Source: Mastigocoleus testarum BC008 (GTDB lineage: Bacteria; Cyanobacteriota; Cyanobacteriia; Cyanobacteriales; Nostocaceae). Taken from it: a stretch of DNA of 38,976 nucleotides. This document shows, piece after piece, positions 35,009 to 38,976 of this stretch. Every line of letters starts with the position of its first letter. Positions within the stretch are counted from its first letter, which is position 1. A program made the position numbers and the translations under genes. The notes under the pieces are model-generated. The model was not told where the DNA came from, did no database searches, and saw only the letters and a program-made list of their open reading frames with translations. The DNA lies in the NCBI RefSeq assembly GCF_001456025.1, contig NZ_LMTZ01000011.1, positions 1 through 38,976 of the forward strand, in the 5' to 3' direction.

Positions 35009-35917
35009 TTGAAACAGGAAGACACAAATCCACAAAACAAAATAAACTTTACAGCTTACTATAGTAAGGATTACGGCAATGTATATTTAGGTAACACTCT
35101 CGAATTAATTAAGTTTATCCCTGACGACAGTGTCAACTTAATTTTAACTTCGCCTCCCTTTGCGCTCACGAGAAAAAAAGAATATGGCAATGAAAGTGCA
35201 GAAAAATATATAGAATGGTTTTTACCTTTTGCTCGTGAATTCAAACGAGTCCTTGCTCCAGATGGTTCATTTGTATTGGACTTAGGTGGTGCGTATCTTC
35301 CAGGTTTTCCGGTTCGTAGTATCTATCAATACGAACTTTTAGTCACATTGTGTAAGGAAGTTGGATTTTACCTCGCCCAAGAATTTTATCATTACAATCC
35401 ATCTCGACTTCCAACTCCAGCAGAGTGGGTGACTGTACGGCGAATTCGGGTTAAAGACTCAGTAAACGTAGTTTGGTGGTTATCAAAAACTCCTCACCCC
35501 AAAGCTAACAATAGAAAAGTTTTAAAGCCCTATAGCAAAAGCATGAAGCAATTACTCAAACGCGGCTATAAGGCTAAATTACGTCCTAGCGGTCATGATA
35601 TTTCGAATAAATTCCAAAAGGATAACCAAGGTGCAATTCCACCTAACTTGCTAGAACTTGCTAATACCGAGTCAAACAGCGCTTATTTGCGTCGCTGTAA
35701 GCAAGAAGGAGTTAAACCTCATCCTGCACGTTTTCCTTCAGCTTTTGCAGAATTCTTTATTAAATTTGTGACTGATGAAGGTGATGTGGTACTGGATCCA
35801 TTCTCTGGTTCGAATACTACAGGTTTTGTTGCAGAGACGTTAAAACGTCGGTGGACATCTTTTGAGATCAACGAGGATTACATCCTTGGTAGTCGTTATC
35901 GGTTTGAAGATATTTAG
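35009..35917 (+). CDS. N4-cytosine-type DNA methyltransferase, PvuII-like
   Basis: A 302-residue SAM-dependent methyltransferase of the permuted (beta) class: catalytic motif LTSPPF (46-51) comes first, and the SAM-binding motif DPFSGSNTTG (263-272) last. The SPPF form is typical of N4-methylcytosine enzymes. Several stretches match what I remember of M.PvuII closely: SPPFALTRKKEYGN, RRIRVKDSVNVVWW, RPSGHDI, AIPPNLLELANTESN and HPARFP. M.PvuII makes CAG(m4C)TG, so CAGCTG is the first target to test. The start is a TTG, chosen because the family begins close to the first motif and no nearby ATG keeps residues 14-40. A PvuII-type endonuclease is not found beside it, unlike the usual R-M pair. 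It converges with the MazG-like gene. Confidence 0.88.
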   Translation: MKQEDTNPQNKINFTAYYSKDYGNVYLGNTLELIKFIPDDSVNLILTSPPFALTRKKEYGNESAEKYIEWFLPFAREFKRVLAPDGSFVLDLGGAYLPGFPVRSIYQYELLVTLCKEVGFYLAQEFYHYNPSRLPTPAEWVTVRRIRVKDSVNVVWWLSKTPHPKANNRKVLKPYSKSMKQLLKRGYKAKLRPSGHDISNKFQKDNQGAIPPNLLELANTESNSAYLRRCKQEGVKPHPARFPSAFAEFFIKFVTDEGDVVLDPFSGSNTTGFVAETLKRRWTSFEINEDYILGSRYRFEDI

Positions 35918-36109
35918 ATGTTGTGATTTTCAAGTGCATACGTCTAAATCATTCACTATCTCACGATTAGCGCTACCGAAGAATTTAAAGTTGCTGATGC
36001 GATCACGTCCACAAGAGATTCTCCCCTGGAAATTTTTCTATTTGGGGAGATCTCAAGACTACATTTACATTTATGTTCGCAACGAAATTTACCGACTGGC
36101 GATCGCTCG

Positions 36110-36991
36110 TCATTTTCCTTGATAGGATATAAAACCTGCATCCATGTCAACAAAAATTCTACCTCCAAGATTTTTCTCTGCTTGTCGCCAGACTTCATAA
36201 CCCATAAGGATTGCTCTCTCCCAATCACTGAGGGAACATTGAGAAATTTCTAAATCTAAGGTCATATTTTTGATTGTTTTTAGCAGTTCGTAATCTATTG
36301 CTTTAACTCCCTCTAAGAACTCGTGATTTTTAGCATAGCTAAACACAAGTGCTGAGATACCTTCCTCAATAGCTGTAGCGCGACCACCGTCTTCTACTTC
36401 GTCAAAGAGGCGATCGCTTTTTCGCTTGCGTCCAAGAAGTTTACGAATTACTGGGGACCAACCTAAAACTGCGACGTAGGAAAGATGGAAAATATCATGA
36501 AAGCGGTACCCATCGCTGGAGTAGCAGTTATCAGTTAGGTCATTTCCAACTTGTTTTCCGTTAATAAATAGTTTTATTTTCACAGAATTGTTTTCGCGGA
36601 CCTCAATAATGTTTACTTCAAACTGACGTAGTAAGCGTTCTTGTTCGGAAAAGTCTTTGTCGAAGAAATAACCTTTAGTTTGAGTATCTTTCCCTTTGGT
36701 TCCCCAACGATTAAGACACTTTTTCAAATTACCTTCTGCAATTTCTTGTAAATTAAGGTCAAACTTACTTGTTACATTGGCAATATACCAAAGTAAATCT
36801 CCTAACTCTTCTGCTATACCCTCTTTGAAAAGCTTGTGAGCACTTCCATCTCGTAGATGTTTTTTATACTCAGTCAAAAGTGAACCAGCTTCACCGACTA
36901 AACCCAGTAAAGGTACGATAACGTCATTTTCTGTGCCACTGGGAACTTGGTCAGTCTTCAGTGCTTGTTGTTGATATTTGTGAAAGTCCAT
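36110..36991 (-). CDS. MazG-like nucleoside triphosphate pyrophosphohydrolase, two helical domains
   Basis: A 293-residue protein. The N-terminal domain (about 1-100) is MazG-like: LVGEAGSLL around E34 and the metal-binding EELGDLLWYIANV (E61/E62/D65). It is expected to hydrolyse nucleoside triphosphates to the monophosphate and pyrophosphate. A second helical domain (about 155-225) has GYRFHDIFHLSYVAVLGW and EVEDGGRATAIEEGISALVF, with its own HxxxH and EE residues. I have seen this two-part arrangement in annotated pyrophosphohydrolases but cannot name its substrate. The start overlaps the previous stop in TAATG at 36991, with AGGAG upstream, so translation is coupled to the kinase-like protein. 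In a base-modification setting, MazG-type enzymes can remove an unwanted dNTP from the pool; that role is inference. Confidence 0.75.
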   Translation of the reverse strand: MDFHKYQQQALKTDQVPSGTENDVIVPLLGLVGEAGSLLTEYKKHLRDGSAHKLFKEGIAEELGDLLWYIANVTSKFDLNLQEIAEGNLKKCLNRWGTKGKDTQTKGYFFDKDFSEQERLLRQFEVNIIEVRENNSVKIKLFINGKQVGNDLTDNCYSSDGYRFHDIFHLSYVAVLGWSPVIRKLLGRKRKSDRLFDEVEDGGRATAIEEGISALVFSYAKNHEFLEGVKAIDYELLKTIKNMTLDLEISQCSLSDWERAILMGYEVWRQAEKNLGGRIFVDMDAGFISYQGK

Positions 36992-38133
36992 TATCCACTC
37001 CTTTGATTAAAACTTTGTTTCGATGAGAATTTGGTTATTTTGGATTCTTGAATAGCTTGGTTAATTCCCCAATTAGGTGGATACCAACAATCGAAGGGTT
37101 GAGAATTGGCTGAATATTTCTGTTTGATGCGAGTTCGACCAGATATTCCCGATATTTCTGGATGTTTAATTCGGGCGTACTTATCGACTTCGCAAAATAG
37201 ATTTTGGCAGTCAATTAGTTGTAGTGGGCGTCCCCAAAGAGATTTAAAATCAAGCTCTAATCGCTTGAATTCAGACTCTTGGTTATCTGCCATATATCTG
37301 ATAATGTCTGTTTCCTTGAGACCACCCAAATCAGAAAAACATTTGCGGATACCATCTAATGCACCGGGACCAGGAATTACAAACTCCATTTCGCTAAAGT
37401 TGGTAATCTCGCTGTAGTTAATATCGGTAATAAACTGATACGCCAAAAAATTTCCAATCGTTGGATATTTGAGCAGTAACTCGAAACCTCGCTGCATTGA
37501 AGATGCATCTGCAAGCTGTTTTGACAGTTCATCGCCCATCATCTTTTCGATTAACTTAAGATGATTGCGGTGCTTGGTAGTGTACCCGAGAATTTTACCG
37601 CCTGAAGGCATGATGTATGCTGCAGAATATATCCTTTTGCCTGACTCCATTGCTTCTGTCAGAACTTTGTCATAGCGTTCAAAAGAATAGTCAGCATAAA
37701 CGATTTGACCAAGATGATGTTCCAGAAGCTCCCAAGTTTTAATTTTGTTAAAAATCTTGAAGAGAATAATTCTAAAGAAAACCTCCTCCTTAGAAGTTGG
37801 TAAGTCCGAGCGGTAGATAACGTGGCGAATCAAGTATTGGCTTGTGCGATCGCTAGCCCGATAGGCATTGGTAAACTTGTAGCTAGAAAGTATTTGGTCT
37901 TTAGTCCAAGGCATTGATGCATTTTGTAATTTCTTAAAAAATATCTTTTGCCTTTCGGCGGCGAACAGCCAGTAAGTATCGAATACAACTGTAGGTTTAG
38001 CAGACAAACGCTTTGAAATGATGGTGGGTATTGGAGTAAATTTTGGTTTTCCCCCAAGGTTACCAAGCTCCAAATTTAGTTGTAAATTCTGCTTATCTTT
38101 TTCTTTAACCTGCTTCTGATTTTTAATTCCCAT
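36991..38133 (-). CDS. aGPT-Pplase / 5-hmdU DNA kinase helical-domain protein (putative base hypermodification)
   Basis: A 380-residue, mostly helical protein. The segments DTYWLFAAERQKIFFKK (52-68), PWTKDQIL, KFTNAYRASDRTSQYLI (86-102) and VIPGPGALDGIRKCF (252-266) match my memory of the family described by Iyer and colleagues as alpha-glutamyl/putrescinyl-thymine pyrophosphorylases, later linked to 5-hydroxymethyl-dU DNA kinases of phages with modified thymines. The P-loop kinase part is absent: no GxxxxGK(S/T) motif is seen, so only the helical, DNA- or base-handling module is present. It overlaps the MazG-like gene by one base and lies 165 bases after a thymidylate-synthase-like gene on the same strand. 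Together they suggest chemistry on a thymine or uracil position in DNA. The assignment is by motif and memory. Confidence 0.6.
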   Translation of the reverse strand: MGIKNQKQVKEKDKQNLQLNLELGNLGGKPKFTPIPTIISKRLSAKPTVVFDTYWLFAAERQKIFFKKLQNASMPWTKDQILSSYKFTNAYRASDRTSQYLIRHVIYRSDLPTSKEEVFFRIILFKIFNKIKTWELLEHHLGQIVYADYSFERYDKVLTEAMESGKRIYSAAYIMPSGGKILGYTTKHRNHLKLIEKMMGDELSKQLADASSMQRGFELLLKYPTIGNFLAYQFITDINYSEITNFSEMEFVIPGPGALDGIRKCFSDLGGLKETDIIRYMADNQESEFKRLELDFKSLWGRPLQLIDCQNLFCEVDKYARIKHPEISGISGRTRIKQKYSANSQPFDCWYPPNWGINQAIQESKITKFSSKQSFNQRSG

Positions 38134-38144
38134 GTTGCAAGGCG

Positions 38145-38178
38145 ATGAGCATCTACTCTATATAAGATGAATGCTCAT
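38145..38178 (-). promoter_or_regulatory. Inverted repeat before the hypermodification gene
   Basis: ATGAGCAT at 38145-38152 and its exact complement ATGCTCAT at 38171-38178, an 8-bp dyad with an 18-bp spacer, ending 12 bases before the start codon at 38133. It could be an operator or an mRNA hairpin near the start. No Shine-Dalgarno sequence is visible there. Confidence 0.4.
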
Positions 38179-38298
38179 AAGCTTATCTGTCCATGGGGTT
38201 AATCTCAATTTTTTTGCAAGGACATAATTTTTTGTAGAGGTGGGACAGGTGCTGTTCTATCCACCAAGAATTTCAAAAAGCATCAGATTTATTCCTAT

Positions 38299-38901
38299 CT
38301 ATGATTCAGTTTTTGATTGTAAGGCTTTGCGAACCGCCTCTTTAAGTGGTGTTATTACAGGTGATGTTTTTCCAATTTTTTTTCCGTTGATTTCTTCGTC
38401 CAACTTTGCTACGCCAACAAAACAGTTCATGCGCTCAAATTTCAGTCCCATTTCATGAGCCATAAAATTACCCAACTTACAAAGACCTAAATAATTACCA
38501 TAGGCTTTGCTAAGTATTTGTTGAGTTGCGTAAAAAGCATTAAGAACTAAGGTTTTATCCTTATTGTTTGGCACAAAGCTGATATGTCCTAGACAAGGAA
38601 AGCCTAACTGTGCATTCCGAACGTGGTCTCGCGCTGGATCAAAAATAGATGCTTGAAACATACTTCTTCTAACTTTAGGGCGTGATGTATACTCAGAAAT
38701 AATGTGTTCTAGCTGGTTACCATTGTGAGGACATGAGTCGAAAGCAATAAGTCTTTCAAAATAAAGACAAGGACGGTATTTATTTTCAACAGCTTTTATC
38801 TTAGGAAGGTCGTCAATATAATTTTGAAAAAATTCTTGACGATTGTGCTTAAAAATTTCCCACATAGAAGCAGGGAATATTGTTTCAGAAACGAATGGCA
38901 C
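38299..38901 (-). CDS. Thymidylate-synthase-like protein, possible pyrimidine hydroxymethylase
   Basis: A 200-residue frame opening with a GTG. Residues about 62-155 resemble the thymidylate synthase fold: NQLEHIISEYTSRPKVRRSMF (phosphate-binding RR at 78-79), GFPCLGHISFV with candidate nucleophile C103, and a following helix ATQQILSKAYGNYLGLCKLGNFMA in place of the usual QRSxDxxLGxPFNIA. The C-terminal tail is divergent. TS relatives in modified-DNA phages make 5-hydroxymethyl-dUMP or -dCMP, so a hydroxymethylase is as likely as a methylase. The protein is shorter than ordinary TS (about 260 residues). Coding-like residues continue upstream of the GTG (RLFKPQGFQLFL) to a stop near 38952, so the true N terminus is uncertain and may involve the frame discussed at 38927-38974. 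It leads the minus-strand hypermodification genes. Confidence 0.55.
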   Translation of the reverse strand: MPFVSETIFPASMWEIFKHNRQEFFQNYIDDLPKIKAVENKYRPCLYFERLIAFDSCPHNGNQLEHIISEYTSRPKVRRSMFQASIFDPARDHVRNAQLGFPCLGHISFVPNNKDKTLVLNAFYATQQILSKAYGNYLGLCKLGNFMAHEMGLKFERMNCFVGVAKLDEEINGKKIGKTSPVITPLKEAVRKALQSKTES

Positions 38902-38926
38902 TAAGAAAAGCTGGAACCCTTGTGGT

Positions 38927-38974
38927 TTAAACAGTCTGTAATTGCTTATTTAATTCATGCCGTGGTTTTGTCAT
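38927..38974 (-). other. Short frame abutting the TS-like gene, possible N-terminal segment
   Basis: On the minus strand an ATG at 38974 opens MTKPRHELNKQLQTV and stops at 38927. The TS-like frame, one base shifted, continues from there as LFKPQGFQLFLVPFVSE. The two read like one N terminus broken by a single-base shift, but the window ends two bases beyond the ATG, so this cannot be settled here. It could equally be a short leader that feeds reinitiation. Confidence 0.3.
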
Positions 38975-38976
38975 CA

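Noticed and set aside
35862..36228. Plus- and minus-strand frames of 86 and 90 codons between the methyltransferase and MazG-like genes
   Set aside because: They overlap the ends of two well-supported convergent genes and have no coding character of their own.
38925..38931. TTTAAAC, a classic -1 frameshift heptamer, near the TS-like start
   Set aside because: It is not in the phase required for -1 slippage from the MTKPRHELNK frame; joining the frames needs a +1 shift.

Overview
The window comes from a cyanobacterium, probably a filamentous Nostocales-type genome (Calothrix/Rivularia/Nostoc relatives). The evidence is adjacent psaA and psaB, at least ten copies of the cyanobacterial octamer GCGATCGC (starting at 13799, 16307, 18585, 24506, 26394, 28470, 30852, 36099, 36410 and 37846), AT-rich spacers with heptameric and 15-bp tandem repeats, and gene families largely confined to cyanobacteria (CHASE2 kinase, DUF928, CHAT-TPR, cyanobacterial haemagglutinin-type TpsA). 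The genus call is inference.

Region 1 (1-16.9 kb) is a sensing and cell-surface block. It holds a response regulator plus CHASE2 histidine kinase operon, a DUF928 protein, a CHAT/TPR caspase-like protein, a GH18 chitinase-like enzyme with six FG-GAP-type repeats, and a two-partner secretion pair (large TpsA adhesin and its TpsB outer-membrane transporter). Region 2 (17-20 kb) is a small catabolic cluster: a cupin and an isochorismatase/RutB-like hydrolase on the minus strand, divergent from an amidohydrolase; a clear terminator ends the minus-strand pair. Region 3 (20-27 kb) holds long repeat-rich spacers, a membrane histidine kinase, a GltS-type sodium/glutamate symporter, a DUF952 protein and a proline-rich lipoprotein. 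Region 4 (27.5-32.3 kb) is psaA-psaB, the photosystem I core, ending in a clear Rho-independent terminator.

Region 5 (32.7 kb to the right edge) is the most unusual. On the plus strand are a ParA-type ATPase fused to an N-terminal PD-(D/E)xK nuclease-like domain, a ParB-like protein with a C-terminal helix-hairpin-helix, and a PvuII-like N4-cytosine DNA methyltransferase. Converging on them from the minus strand are a thymidylate-synthase-like protein, a protein resembling the helical domain of the aGPT-Pplase/5-hydroxymethyl-dU DNA kinase family, and a MazG-like pyrophosphohydrolase translationally coupled to it. Together they look like a DNA base modification or self/non-self discrimination island inserted beside the photosystem I genes. 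The family matches come from motifs and remembered homologues; the joint function is inference.

The non-coding DNA is rich in structure: 15-bp tandem repeats at four unrelated places, two short MITE-like palindromic elements, a composite GC-rich repeat near 4.4-4.8 kb, and a 15-bp duplication that copies the start codon of the DUF952 gene.
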